The notes below the pieces were generated by a model. That model was given only the letters and a program-made list of their open reading frames with translations. It made no database searches and was not told the DNA's origin. 62,552 nt of DNA from CAZNHL01 sp964572965 (GTDB taxonomy: Bacteria > Bacteroidota > Bacteroidia > Cytophagales > UBA9547), in NCBI GenBank assembly GCA_964572965.1, contig CAZNHL010000013.1, positions 1 through 62,552 on the forward strand. Direction: 5' to 3'. This document shows, piece by piece, positions 17,432 to 26,864 of this stretch. The number at the start of each line of letters is the position of its first letter. Position 1 is the stretch's first letter. The position numbers were made by a program, and so were the translations under genes.

Positions 17432-17658
17432 GGTAGCTGTAGTTAGAGTGAAAAGTCATAATAACTGAAAGGAATTAAGTTGTGTAATAGATTTACTAAC
17501 GTAGTAATTGTTTTCTGGTTCGGTATTTCTGGGTGAATCCAATAAAACTGTACTAAAGCTTTTATTTTCTGTATGTTACGGTTATATTATGAGGTAGATG
17601 TGATGGAGGGGAGATATTCATTGAATGATAATTTGAGAATAATCGTCAAATAAACTGA

Positions 17659-17677
17659 CCTGTCTAACTTTGACAGG
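17659..17677 (+). promoter_or_regulatory. Candidate promoter box within a small inverted repeat
   Basis: TAACTTTG (17665-17672) fits the TAnnTTTG box and would place the start of transcription about 20 nt before the ATG at 17700. It is framed by cctgtc and gacagg (17659-17664, 17672-17677), which could be a regulator site or chance. No clear -33 element. Confidence 0.35.
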
Positions 17678-17699
17678 CTTGATTAAAAAAGCACCTAAT

Positions 17700-20426
17700 A
17701 TGAAAAAGATACTTCTATTCCTGACTCTCTTGTGTGGTTTGTTGACAGAAATAAGCGCACAGACAATTATCCCTTATCTTCAGGCACCAACCCCATCTTC
17801 TATCTGGATTACCTGGAAAACTGCTTCGGGCAACGAAACTTCTGTAGATTTCGGAACTTCAGCAACGCAATTGAATACCAATCTGACGGGAACTGTAAAA
17901 GTGATGAACGATAATGGTTATAACAATAACTATTACTACCATAGTGCACAGTTGATTAATCTGCAGCCTGATACCAAGTATTACTACAAAGTAAAAACAG
18001 GCACGGCAGTTTCAGAGGTTTACTCATTCAAGACTTTACCTGCTCCGGGGCAGGCAAAAAGTGACGGGCACCTTCGTTTTGTGATTATTGGTGATAATCA
18101 GTTAAAAGAACCTCGTTGGGATTCTCTGGTAGTTGCTGCCAAAAGAAAATGTGAAGAAAAATATGGCAAACCTGTCAATGATCATATCAATCTGGTGGTC
18201 AATGTCGGGGATCAGGTTGACGTTGGTACGCTTGATCACTACGAGAATGTACACATGAATAAAGCAAAATACCTGTCTGCTTTACTCCCTTTTAATACAC
18301 TTGTAGGTAATCACGAGACTTATGGGTCTTTGAACATGCAGGCTTACTATGACCACTTTTTCTACGATACTTATAATTACAAAGGGCTGAACCCTGGTAC
18401 TGAAAACTATTATGCTTTCCAGGCAGGACGTGTTTTATTCCTGATGTTAAGTTCTGAACATACCGGAGCTACACAGCTGAACTGGGCAAAAAAAGTAATT
18501 GATTCTGCGAAGGTTGATAAAAATGTTGATTGGATTATTACAGAGTGTCACAGACCATTACAGGCTGAACAATATGTAGGAGATATTTCAACATGGTTCA
18601 GAGATAATATTGCTCCAAAACTTCAGGAGACAGAAAAATCTGTATTGATTATTGGTGCACACCACCACTTATATGCTCGTGGGCAAATGAAAAATAACCC
18701 GACTTACCATATTATTTCAGGTGGCTCTGCATGGGATCAGTATTGGGGAATGAGTGTTGAGCAGGATTTCGATGATGTTCAGAAAACGTTGCCAAACTGG
18801 GGTTATCAGATCATTGATTTTGATGTGGCAAAGAAAACAATGAGTGTTGAGTGTTACTCAATAGGAAGTAAATATCAGTGGAAAAATAATAAACTGATTG
18901 ATTCATTCCACAGGACATTGGGCCAGGCAAAACCGACAAAACCTTCTTTGTTAAATACTTTTGCAGGAGACCAGGAATTGCCAATTACTTTGAGCAGCTC
19001 GGCTTATGCTACTACTACAACTGAGTTGTATAACAGTACGCAGTTTCAGGTTTCTCAAAATGCCCAGTTTACAAATCCTGAATTGGATAAGCTAAGAGAT
19101 TTTGAAAATTTCTATGGTTCTGCAGGGCGCCCGGATTCTACGACAGATCAGAATAAAGGTGTTGATATATTCAAGTGTCTGCTGGGGGCAAATAGTCTTC
19201 CAAATGGTACACATTATGCCCGTGTACGTCACAGAGACCGTAACCTTGAGTGGTCGGACTGGTCTGATGCAGTGTCGTTCAAAATAATTAACAGTGTAGT
19301 TGCTATACCAACAATCACTACTACAAAAACGGTATTTGCAATTAATGAATCGATAGTAACTGCATATAGCGGTGGTCCTGGAAACGCTAAAGACTGGATT
19401 GGTATTTATAAGAAAGGACAGACTCCCGGCCAGGGTGGAGTTACTTCTACTACATGGGATTATGTAAAAGGCACAAGTGGCAACCTGACCTTAAAACTGG
19501 CAACAGCAGGAGAGTACTATATCGCTTTTTTTACAAATGACGGGTACACTGAAATTGCTCCAAGAATAGCGATTTATGTAGGGCCTACACCTGTACTTAC
19601 AAGTGATAAGCTTGCCTATGATGAAGCTGATAAGATTTCTATCACTTATGCAACAGGACAAGGTGCAGCAAAAGACTGGATCGGTATTTATAAAGTTGGA
19701 AACGCACCGGGAACTGCGGGTATAACTTCAGCAGCTTACAAATATGTAACAGGTACAGACGGAACGCTTGTCTTTGATGCATTGCCTAAAGGTTACTACT
19801 TCGCTTCTTATTTTGTGAATGACGGTTTCTTTGAGTCAAGCAAAAGAATTTACTTCTCAGTAGGTGACAGAATTGCCACAATCAACACAGACAAGTCGGT
19901 TTACAGAGTAGCAGAAGATATCAATGTTACCTTTAAAGATGGTCCTGGAATTGCTAAAGATTATCTGGGTATATTTGATAAAGACGGTATACCTGCACAA
20001 GATACATTGGTGAGATATACTTATGTTGGTGGTGCTTCTAAAGGGTCAGCGAGTTTCACTGGCGAGAACCTTCCAAAATCAGGTCAATACTTTGTAGTGT
20101 TCTTCACAAATGACTCATACAGTGAAATATCAAACAGGGTATATTTTGAAATTGAAAAGGATATAACTACTGACATTAAAGATGAAACAGATATCAGCGA
20201 TAACATTTCTGTTTATCCTAATCCTGTTAAAGACCATGCTTATATTTACTCGAAGTATCCTGTAGAACGTGTTGATCTTTATGATACACAAGGCAAATTA
20301 ATCATGACTTTAGATAAACCTGCTCAGAATGAAATCATGTTCCTGAGCAATAATCTACAGGCAGGACAATATATTTTGAAAGTGCAATCGAACAAATTGC
20401 AGACAATCAAAATGATTATTGAGTAA
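17700..20426 (+). CDS. T9SS-exported metallophosphoesterase with three SKICH-like repeats
   Basis: 908 aa from the ATG at 17700 (in-frame TTG codons upstream would place residues before the signal peptide). The signal peptide is MKKILLFLTLLCGLLTEISAQ. Then come a purple-acid-phosphatase-like N-terminal beta domain (about 24-115) and a calcineurin-like phosphoesterase (about 125-370) with metal ligands in IIGDNQ, NVGDQVDVG, LVGNHETYG and GAHHHLYARG. Three repeats of about 95 residues begin near 563, 658 and 753 with KDWIGIYKKG, KDWIGIYKVG and KDYLGIFDKD. The T9SS domain starts at VYPNPVKDHAYIY and runs to the C-terminus. It likely acts at the surface on phosphate esters; substrate unknown. Confidence 0.88.
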   Translation: MKKILLFLTLLCGLLTEISAQTIIPYLQAPTPSSIWITWKTASGNETSVDFGTSATQLNTNLTGTVKVMNDNGYNNNYYYHSAQLINLQPDTKYYYKVKTGTAVSEVYSFKTLPAPGQAKSDGHLRFVIIGDNQLKEPRWDSLVVAAKRKCEEKYGKPVNDHINLVVNVGDQVDVGTLDHYENVHMNKAKYLSALLPFNTLVGNHETYGSLNMQAYYDHFFYDTYNYKGLNPGTENYYAFQAGRVLFLMLSSEHTGATQLNWAKKVIDSAKVDKNVDWIITECHRPLQAEQYVGDISTWFRDNIAPKLQETEKSVLIIGAHHHLYARGQMKNNPTYHIISGGSAWDQYWGMSVEQDFDDVQKTLPNWGYQIIDFDVAKKTMSVECYSIGSKYQWKNNKLIDSFHRTLGQAKPTKPSLLNTFAGDQELPITLSSSAYATTTTELYNSTQFQVSQNAQFTNPELDKLRDFENFYGSAGRPDSTTDQNKGVDIFKCLLGANSLPNGTHYARVRHRDRNLEWSDWSDAVSFKIINSVVAIPTITTTKTVFAINESIVTAYSGGPGNAKDWIGIYKKGQTPGQGGVTSTTWDYVKGTSGNLTLKLATAGEYYIAFFTNDGYTEIAPRIAIYVGPTPVLTSDKLAYDEADKISITYATGQGAAKDWIGIYKVGNAPGTAGITSAAYKYVTGTDGTLVFDALPKGYYFASYFVNDGFFESSKRIYFSVGDRIATINTDKSVYRVAEDINVTFKDGPGIAKDYLGIFDKDGIPAQDTLVRYTYVGGASKGSASFTGENLPKSGQYFVVFFTNDSYSEISNRVYFEIEKDITTDIKDETDISDNISVYPNPVKDHAYIYSKYPVERVDLYDTQGKLIMTLDKPAQNEIMFLSNNLQAGQYILKVQSNKLQTIKMIIE

Positions 20427-20445
20427 TTTAAAGTAAACTTATTTT

Positions 20446-20490
20446 ACAGGCTGTAGCAGGCAGATTTGCCGGTTACAGCCTGTTATTTAT
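20446..20490 (+). terminator. Terminator of the metallophosphoesterase gene
   Basis: acaggctgta (20446-20455) and tacagcctgt (20474-20483) form a 10-bp stem, followed by a T-rich stretch. It ends ten bases before the next gene's ATG, so partial read-through is likely. Confidence 0.65.
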
Positions 20491-20500
20491 TTTAAAGAGA

Positions 20501-21844
20501 ATGAAGAAAAGGAGCGTTTGGGCAATAGGGATATTGACAGTCTTAATGATTAATGTACAGGCGCAGCAATTTAATTCTTCTGTAACCTTAAAGCGTGAAG
20601 ACAGGTCATTGTATGATCACTTCGGATTTTTTGTGCAATTAAGGAAAGAAGTACTGGCTTGTGGTACACCGGAAAAGGATTTCAGAAATAAGGACAGTTC
20701 ACTGGTGACAGATGCCGGTTGTATGTATCTGTATGAAAGAAAAGCCAAAGGGAGGTGGGAGCAGACTGCGCGTATATTTTCTCCGGAAATAAGAGAGTTT
20801 GATCATTTCGGGCAGGCTTTTGCATTATACGACCATGGGATGCTCGTAGCAGCTCCATTGTTTGACTCTACAGATGGCAAGCATAATGGTAGAAGACATG
20901 CCGGGGCTGTCTGGGCATATGAGAAGTCCGGAAACAATTGGCAGATGACACATCGGGTACTGCCGCCTGAAGATATCAGTTATTCCTGGTTTGGATCGGC
21001 AGTTTCGGTTGATAGGAATATTGCCGCAATCAGTGCGCCTTTGAAAGATTATGTCAAAAGGAAAGATACGCTTGATTATGCAGGTGCAGTTTATTTATAT
21101 AAGCGTTCAGAAACGGGTAAATGGCAATTTTTTCAGAAACTTATTTCACCTGTGTTGCAGCAGGGTGCAGAGTTTGGCAATAGCTTGTATTTAAAAGACG
21201 GATGGTTATTTGTGGGGGAGCATCTGGCAGATCATGTGGTTAACGGAGGGCTCTTGAAAGATGCAGGCAATGTATATGCTTACAAATTAGAGACGAACGG
21301 TTTTTTTGGTTCCGGAGTGAAAATCAATGCGCCGGATGCAGATGAGGAAGACCGGTTTGGGCATACATTTACAATGTATGATGACCAGCTTTTTGTAGGA
21401 GCTTATCAGGAAGATCATAACAAAGACGGTAAGGAGGTAATGAACAATGCCGGTTCGGTATATGTGTTCAGAAAAGTAGCTAATGCAGGTTGGCAATATG
21501 AAGCTAAGCTTACTGCACCACAAAGAGCAGTCGGCGATCTTTTTGGATATGCACTTTCTGTAAGCGGGCCTTATCTGGCAGTGGCAGCTCCCGGAAAATC
21601 AACAGAGGCTGAGACAGGAAAAGGAGCTAATTACAAAGGGAATGTTTTTGTTTTCAGGAAAGGGATGGACGGAAAATGGGTTTTTTCTAAACAGTTGCAA
21701 CCAAAGACAAAAGGGGAGGCCTCTGTATTTGGAAAATCTGTTTCGCTTTGGTTTGATAAATTAGCCATAGGGGCATACCGCGAGGCTGATGATGACTCGG
21801 ATGGTTTTAAGTTTGATGCAGGAGCGGTTTATGTGTTTGAGTAG
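20501..21844 (+). CDS. Secreted FG-GAP repeat beta-propeller protein
   Basis: 447 aa with the signal peptide MKKRSVWAIGILTVLMINVQAQ. About seven repeats of the integrin-like FG-GAP type follow, each with an opening FG or FGxA (HFGFFV, HFGQAFAL, WFGSAVSV, EFGNSLYL, RFGHTFTM, LFGYALSV, VFGKSVSL) and an Asp/Gly-rich turn ending in a VYxY or VYVF strand (GCMYLYERKAKGRWEQ, GAVWAYEKSGNNWQ, GAVYLYKRSETGKWQ). Such proteins form a seven-bladed propeller used for binding. The C-terminus ends at AVYVFE with no T9SS domain, so it is probably periplasmic or secreted another way. It is downstream of the phosphoesterase and convergent with the TonB receptor. Confidence 0.82.
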   Translation: MKKRSVWAIGILTVLMINVQAQQFNSSVTLKREDRSLYDHFGFFVQLRKEVLACGTPEKDFRNKDSSLVTDAGCMYLYERKAKGRWEQTARIFSPEIREFDHFGQAFALYDHGMLVAAPLFDSTDGKHNGRRHAGAVWAYEKSGNNWQMTHRVLPPEDISYSWFGSAVSVDRNIAAISAPLKDYVKRKDTLDYAGAVYLYKRSETGKWQFFQKLISPVLQQGAEFGNSLYLKDGWLFVGEHLADHVVNGGLLKDAGNVYAYKLETNGFFGSGVKINAPDADEEDRFGHTFTMYDDQLFVGAYQEDHNKDGKEVMNNAGSVYVFRKVANAGWQYEAKLTAPQRAVGDLFGYALSVSGPYLAVAAPGKSTEAETGKGANYKGNVFVFRKGMDGKWVFSKQLQPKTKGEASVFGKSVSLWFDKLAIGAYREADDDSDGFKFDAGAVYVFE

Positions 21845-21888
21845 TTGGGAACCCTCCCAAAAATTTAAATTCCAGGAGGATTGTTCTC

Positions 21889-24342
21889 TCAATACATATC
21901 TCCGCCGCTATCATTACCTGTATCGGATTTCAGAGCTTTCTTTTTCGGAGCTTCACCACGGCCAAATTTGTAAGTAACCACAAGCATTGCAATGCGGCTT
22001 TCTCTTTTTCTGTAAGCAACCTGATTGAACTCAGGGTTTGAAGAATCCATCCTGAATTCACGGATATTGAATATGTCAGAAATATTGACAGCAACTACCA
22101 ATTGCTTTTTCTTCAGGAAATCACGCTTCAGAGCTACATCTATACCATAAATTGCTTTTATCGTTCCTTGTGCAGAAATACTTGGTGCCTGATAATTAGC
22201 TATCGTCTGGAAAGCAATGTCATAAGGAAGCTTCATGTTTGAAATCATTTTTACATTCCATGAAAAAGCGCTTCTTGTAAAATCGCCCTGTATGTCTGCC
22301 CCTTTGAGATTTGTCTGATAAAGGTTCAGGGTTGTAGTAAGATCCCACCATTTGGCAAGGTTACTTTTTGAAATCAGCTCTAAGCCATAATTATAAGCTT
22401 TATCGAAGTTTCTGAAAGTAAGGTTGGTGTTGCCCAAAGAGTCGACAACTCTGAAATATTGGATAGAGTTGTTAATTTGCCTGTAATAGGCTGTTGCAGT
22501 AAAAGTAGTTTTATCCTTTGTGAGCAGATAACCTAATTCATAATTATAAATCAATTCAGGTTTTAGCTCCGGGTTTCCCATTCTGATGTTATAAGGATAA
22601 TCGAGCCAGTCAAGATAAGGGTTCAGCGGCTGAGACCTTGGCCTGTTAATACGGCGGCTGATACTTAATTGCAATTCATTTTTATCGTTTTGCTTATAAG
22701 AAAAAGTCCCGCTGGGAAAAAGGTTAAAGTAATTGTAAGAATACTTGTAATTACTGGTTTGCAGCGATGTATTAGACCAGGTCTGTTCTCCCCTTAAACC
22801 TAACTGATAGCTGAGATTACTATACTTTTGATTAACCTGCGCATATGCCGCAGCTACTTCGTCATTGTATTTGAAAATGTCATCAATTCCGGGGAACCCG
22901 TTAAGAATAGGATTGGTATGTAAGCGATAGTCATTAGAAATGATTCTGGATGTTCCTTTAACACCTGTTTCGAATCGCGTGTTTTCATTCAGAGGTTGTA
23001 CAAAGTCCGCCTGCACGCTGCTCACCGTAGTTTTGATCAAACCGTCTAAGTGTTGCCTGTAATCTGCGTTGGCATCACTGCCATCCAGGTTGTATCTTTT
23101 CTGAGAAAAATCTCCGAAACTCCGGTTGTTTACATAAGAGTAACTTCCGGCAACATATAGCTCTTTGCCTGGGGTATTGTATGTTTTTCTATGGCTTAAG
23201 CCTAATTCTGTATTACTGATATAGGAATTGCTGTAATTGTCCCTTTGAACGTTATAAATAGGTGTATTGTCTGCCTGGCTGAAATTGTAATTGATATCTT
23301 CAGGGAATGGGTTTGTAGAATAACTGTAAAGGCCGCTAAAACTTGTTGTATTGTATTTGTTATACGAATAGTCAATACCGAGCCTGCCAGAATTTGCTGT
23401 CAGCTTTGAGGTGCCGTAAGAACCCTGGTTTCTGTTGTAACTTGTATCCGGAGAGGAAAACTGCATGGCAGTTGTTGTCTTATAAAAGACCGGATTATAG
23501 CGATAGGAGTAGTTTGTGGAGAAACTCCATTTGTTTTTAGTATAGTTTACAGATAATGAGCCATTGTACTTATCTCTTGTACCTATGCCAACACTTGCAG
23601 AGCCGTTCAATTCTTCTTTTTTACTCTTTTTAAGACGGATATTGATAATGCCAGCCATACCCTGGGCGTCATATCGTGCACCAGGATTAGTAATAATTTC
23701 TACATTTTCCACATTATTGGCGGGAATTTGACTGAGGAGCGTTTCTGCATTTCCTTCTGAAATAGCTGTTGCTTTGCCGTCAATGTAGATTTGTACCTGA
23801 CCGCTTCCCCTGAGGGTTAAGTTCCCATTGTTGTCAATGGCAACCGAAGGGATGTTTTTCAGAAAATCAGCAGCCGTTCCTCCGGCAGAGGTAATGTTTT
23901 TTTCAGCATTATAAACCTTCTTGTCAATTTCAATAACCATGTCTGGTTTCTCAGCTGTAATAACAACTTCGTCGGCCAACTTTATTTCAGATTCAATAGC
24001 AATTTTACCTGTATTGATGTTGTTCTGATTACTGTTAATAGTTACCGGTCCGAAATAGCTTTTGCTATAGCCAATGAACTCAATACGGAGCAGATATTCC
24101 CCATTTTTTAAATTAGTGACAGTAAACGTGCCTTTTTCGTCAGCAAGTGCACCGTTGACCATTGTGCTGTCAGATGCTTTGATGATAGCAATGGTGCAAA
24201 ACTCTATTGGTGCCTGATTGATACGGTCAACAACAAACCCGCTGATAGTACCTTTCGGTTTTTCCTGTCCCAAGGATAGGAGAGAACAAAAGGTGAAAAA
24301 AGTAAGCAGCAGGTTTTTTAAACCTTTGGGATATGGTTTCAT
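21889..24342 (-). CDS. TonB-dependent outer-membrane receptor (CarboxypepD_reg-like, plug, barrel)
   Basis: 817 aa. After the signal peptide (LLLTFFTFCSLLSLGQ, about 11-26) a CarboxypepD_reg-like domain runs from GTISGFVVDRINQAPIEFCTIAI to LRIEFIGYSK (about 32-110). A plug domain follows (SAGGTAADFLKNIPSVAIDNNGNLTLRGSG, VQIYIDGKA) and a long beta-barrel rich in Tyr/Asn. The tail after the last strand (YKFGRGEAPKKKALKSDTGNDSGGDMY) is the form common to this receptor class in Bacteroidota. It lacks a SusD partner next to it, so the ligand may be a metal, siderophore or peptide. Nothing in the context decides this. Confidence 0.9.
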   Translation of the reverse strand: MKPYPKGLKNLLLTFFTFCSLLSLGQEKPKGTISGFVVDRINQAPIEFCTIAIIKASDSTMVNGALADEKGTFTVTNLKNGEYLLRIEFIGYSKSYFGPVTINSNQNNINTGKIAIESEIKLADEVVITAEKPDMVIEIDKKVYNAEKNITSAGGTAADFLKNIPSVAIDNNGNLTLRGSGQVQIYIDGKATAISEGNAETLLSQIPANNVENVEIITNPGARYDAQGMAGIINIRLKKSKKEELNGSASVGIGTRDKYNGSLSVNYTKNKWSFSTNYSYRYNPVFYKTTTAMQFSSPDTSYNRNQGSYGTSKLTANSGRLGIDYSYNKYNTTSFSGLYSYSTNPFPEDINYNFSQADNTPIYNVQRDNYSNSYISNTELGLSHRKTYNTPGKELYVAGSYSYVNNRSFGDFSQKRYNLDGSDANADYRQHLDGLIKTTVSSVQADFVQPLNENTRFETGVKGTSRIISNDYRLHTNPILNGFPGIDDIFKYNDEVAAAYAQVNQKYSNLSYQLGLRGEQTWSNTSLQTSNYKYSYNYFNLFPSGTFSYKQNDKNELQLSISRRINRPRSQPLNPYLDWLDYPYNIRMGNPELKPELIYNYELGYLLTKDKTTFTATAYYRQINNSIQYFRVVDSLGNTNLTFRNFDKAYNYGLELISKSNLAKWWDLTTTLNLYQTNLKGADIQGDFTRSAFSWNVKMISNMKLPYDIAFQTIANYQAPSISAQGTIKAIYGIDVALKRDFLKKKQLVVAVNISDIFNIREFRMDSSNPEFNQVAYRKRESRIAMLVVTYKFGRGEAPKKKALKSDTGNDSGGDMY

Positions 24343-24386
24343 TAGAATTTTTTGAAAAAGTAAAGGTACGTAATTGTACTAAATAG

Positions 24387-24455
24387 AAAATGCCCGATGG
24401 CTAGTCTTAATCCATCGGGCATTTTTACTGAAAACCTCACAGGTTTTCAGTAAAA
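24387..24455 (-). terminator. Two overlapping perfect hairpins downstream of hemB
   Basis: The first has a 14-bp stem, aaaatgcccgatgg (24387-24400) with ccatcgggcatttt (24412-24425). The second has a 15-bp stem, ttttactgaaaacct (24423-24437) with aggttttcagtaaaa (24441-24455). Their arms share three bases. They lie downstream of hemB (minus) and upstream of the TonB receptor, so most likely they terminate hemB. The second hairpin could also end other transcripts. Confidence 0.7.
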
Positions 24456-24500
24456 TCTATTTTTGTCGTTTAAAACAACTTTTTAACCTTGCAGGTTTGG

Positions 24501-25475
24501 TTAAAGACTTTTCTGAAGTAAAGCGTATTCTTTAGCAAAGTAGGTTAGAATAATATCCGCACCTGCTCTTTTAATACTGATAAGGCTCTCCGTCATTGTT
24601 CTGTCATTGTCGAGCCAGCCTCTTTCTGCCGCAGCTTTCACCATCGCATATTCACCGCTTACATTATAAGCTGCTATCGGCAGGTTATAGTTGTCTTTTA
24701 GCGTTTTGATGATGTCAAGATAAGCAAGTGCAGGTTTTACCATCAGAATGTCAGCACCTTCCAGGTAATCCAGCTCTGCTTCAATCAGCGCTTCTTTGCT
24801 GTTCGCAGGGTTCATCTGATAGGTTTTCTTATCACCGAATTTAGGAGCACTGTCTAATGCATCTCTGAATGGGCCGTAAAATGCGCTTGCATATTTGGCA
24901 GTATAAGAGATGATAGATGTTTTTGTGAAACCATTATTATCAAGCTGTTCACGAAGATACCCCACACGGCCATCCATCATATCAGAAGGCCCAAGCATGT
25001 CTGCACCGGCTTTTGCCTGAGCTACGGCCATTTTGCCCAAGTACTCAAGCGTTTCATCATTCAGGATTTCTCCATTCTGAACAAATCCGTCATGGCCATC
25101 AATGCTGTAAGGGTCCATTGCCACATCGGTCATCAGGAACACTTCCGGGAAATGGGCTTTAATGGCACGGATTGCGCGCAGGTAAAGTCCTTCCTCATTC
25201 CAGCTTTCCGTAGCAAACTTGTCTTTTTTGCTTTCATCCAGGCTTGGGAATAAATCAAAAGATTTAATTCCGAGTTCAAGGCATTCTTCAATTTCTTTTA
25301 AAAGAAGGTCAAGAGAATATCTTGAAATACCCGGCATGGAAGCAACAGGAATTTGCTTTTTCTCTCCATCTATTAAAAAGAGAGGAAAGATAAAATCATT
25401 AGTCGAAAGGGTAGTTTCTTCTACCAGACTTCTTATAGCGGCTGACTGACGGTTTCTCCTTGGACGACGAAGCAT
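24501..25475 (-). CDS. hemB: Porphobilinogen synthase (delta-aminolevulinate dehydratase)
   Basis: 324 aa. It condenses two 5-aminolevulinate molecules into porphobilinogen in haem synthesis. Both Schiff-base lysines are seen: SYTAKYASAFYGPFRDAL (about 195-212) and ILMVKPALAYLDIIK (about 243-257). Also present are LFPSLDESKKDK, MTDVAMDPYSIDGHDG (about 114-129), ADMLGPSDMMDGRVGYLR and PIAAYNVSGEYAMVKAA. The residues around LMTDVAMDPYSIDGHDG lack the Cys-rich zinc loop (CLCEYTSHGHCG) of E. coli-type enzymes, fitting a Mg-dependent variant. rocD lies 73 bp upstream on the same strand. Confidence 0.94.
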   Translation of the reverse strand: MLRRPRRNRQSAAIRSLVEETTLSTNDFIFPLFLIDGEKKQIPVASMPGISRYSLDLLLKEIEECLELGIKSFDLFPSLDESKKDKFATESWNEEGLYLRAIRAIKAHFPEVFLMTDVAMDPYSIDGHDGFVQNGEILNDETLEYLGKMAVAQAKAGADMLGPSDMMDGRVGYLREQLDNNGFTKTSIISYTAKYASAFYGPFRDALDSAPKFGDKKTYQMNPANSKEALIEAELDYLEGADILMVKPALAYLDIIKTLKDNYNLPIAAYNVSGEYAMVKAAAERGWLDNDRTMTESLISIKRAGADIILTYFAKEYALLQKSL

Positions 25476-25489
25476 GTTTTGTTTTAAGC

Positions 25490-25541
25490 TTAATGCTGAA
25501 TGCGTAATGTCTGATGCTAAAAGCTTAAGGCATTACGCATT
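25490..25541 (-). repeat. Heptad repeat with a perfect 11-bp inverted repeat between rocD and hemB
   Basis: AATGCTG, AATGCGT, AATGTCT and GATGCTA (from 25492) keep a 7-base period. Within it aatgcgtaatg (25499-25509) pairs exactly with cattacgcatt (25531-25541) around a 21-nt loop. It lies just after the rocD stop on the minus strand. There is no T tract. Confidence 0.55.
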
Positions 25542-25548
25542 TTGCTTG

Positions 25549-26781
25549 TTAAAATTCCAGTAATGTTTTTTCGATAATATCGCAGCACTCATGTAACTGA
25601 GCTTCCGTGATTACCAATGGAGGTGCAAAGCGGATAATATGCCCGTGAGTCGGCTTAGCCAGTAAACCGTTTTCCATCAATTTGATACATACATCCCAGG
25701 CAGTCCTGCCATCTGCAGTAGGCTTGATCACAATAGCATTCAGTAAACCTTTGCCTCTTACTAAACTAATATGGCTACATTTTGATTGCAGAGAAAGCAT
25801 GCGTTGACGGAAAACTTCGCCTAAACGCGCAGCATTTTCGATCAAGCGCTCATTCTTGATCACTTCCAGAGCAGCTTCTGCAACGGCACAGGCCATTGGG
25901 TTGCCACCGAAAGTAGAGCCGTGCTCACCTGGTTTAATTACCAGCATCACATCGTCGTCTGCCAGAACAGCCGATACCGGCAATACCCCGCCTGAAAGTG
26001 CTTTTCCGAGAATCAGGATATCAGCTTTCACTCCTTCATGATCAGAAGCGAGCATTTTGCCGGTACGTCCAATACCGGTTTGTACTTCGTCAATCATGAA
26101 TAATACATTGTTCTTTTTACAGATTGCCTGTGCTTTAGCTAAATACCCTTCCTGTGGCAGATAAACACCTGCTTCGCCCTGAATAGGTTCTACCCAGAAG
26201 CCACATACATTTGGATTGGCAAGTGCTTTTTCCAAAGCAGGAATGTCATCATAATTAATGATTTCAAAACCTGGCATAAATGGTCCGAAACCTGTTGTTG
26301 AATCAGGATCAGTAGAAGCAGAAATAATAGAAAGCGTTCTTCCGTGGAAGTTACCCTTAACTGCTACTATCACCGCCTGATTTGCAGGAATGCCTTTTTT
26401 CATATACCCCCATTTACGGGCAAGTTTCAATGCTGTCTCATTGGCTTCTGCGCCCGAGTTCATCATTAAAACCTTGTCGTAATTAAAAGTTTCTGCAATA
26501 TATTTTTCACAGGAGCCCAATTTGTCATTGTAGAAGGCTCTTGAAGTCAATGTCAGTTGCTGAGCTTGTTTAATAAGCGCATTGATGATCTGGGGATGGC
26601 AGTGGCCCTGATTTACGGCAGAGTAAGCCGAAAGGAAATCAAAATATTTTTTACCTTCGACATCCCATAAGTACACACCTTCACCTTTGGTAAGTACCAC
26701 AGGGATTGGATGATAATTATGTGCACCATACTTATCCTCTAAATCGATCGCTTGTTGCGCTAAACCAGCTGTGTTCACCAT
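25549..26781 (-). CDS. rocD: Ornithine--oxo-acid transaminase
   Basis: 410 aa PLP enzyme converting ornithine and 2-oxoglutarate to glutamate semialdehyde and glutamate, linking arginine breakdown to proline. Seen: LDFLSAYSAVNQGHCHPQI (about 47-65), MNSGAEANETALKLARKWGY (about 107-126), GNFHGRTLSIISASTDP (about 143-159), FMIDEVQTGIGRTGKMLA (about 233-250) with the PLP-binding Lys in LGKALSGGVLPVSAVL (about 263-278), and EHGSTFGGNP. The Tyr/Gly pattern and DKYGAHNYHP opening fit ornithine aminotransferase rather than acetylornithine or GABA enzymes. Full length. Confidence 0.93.
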   Translation of the reverse strand: MVNTAGLAQQAIDLEDKYGAHNYHPIPVVLTKGEGVYLWDVEGKKYFDFLSAYSAVNQGHCHPQIINALIKQAQQLTLTSRAFYNDKLGSCEKYIAETFNYDKVLMMNSGAEANETALKLARKWGYMKKGIPANQAVIVAVKGNFHGRTLSIISASTDPDSTTGFGPFMPGFEIINYDDIPALEKALANPNVCGFWVEPIQGEAGVYLPQEGYLAKAQAICKKNNVLFMIDEVQTGIGRTGKMLASDHEGVKADILILGKALSGGVLPVSAVLADDDVMLVIKPGEHGSTFGGNPMACAVAEAALEVIKNERLIENAARLGEVFRQRMLSLQSKCSHISLVRGKGLLNAIVIKPTADGRTAWDVCIKLMENGLLAKPTHGHIIRFAPPLVITEAQLHECCDIIEKTLLEF

Positions 26782-26864
26782 AATAATTAAAATTTAAGGT
26801 GGCAAAATTAAACAATTTTACTGAGAAAGCAGTTTAGAAATAGCATTTTATCGGGTTAGTAATC

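Noticed and set aside
21845..21888. Terminator between the FG-GAP gene and the TonB receptor
   Set aside because: Only a 5-bp tggga/tccca stem could be found, and without a T tract. Not convincing.
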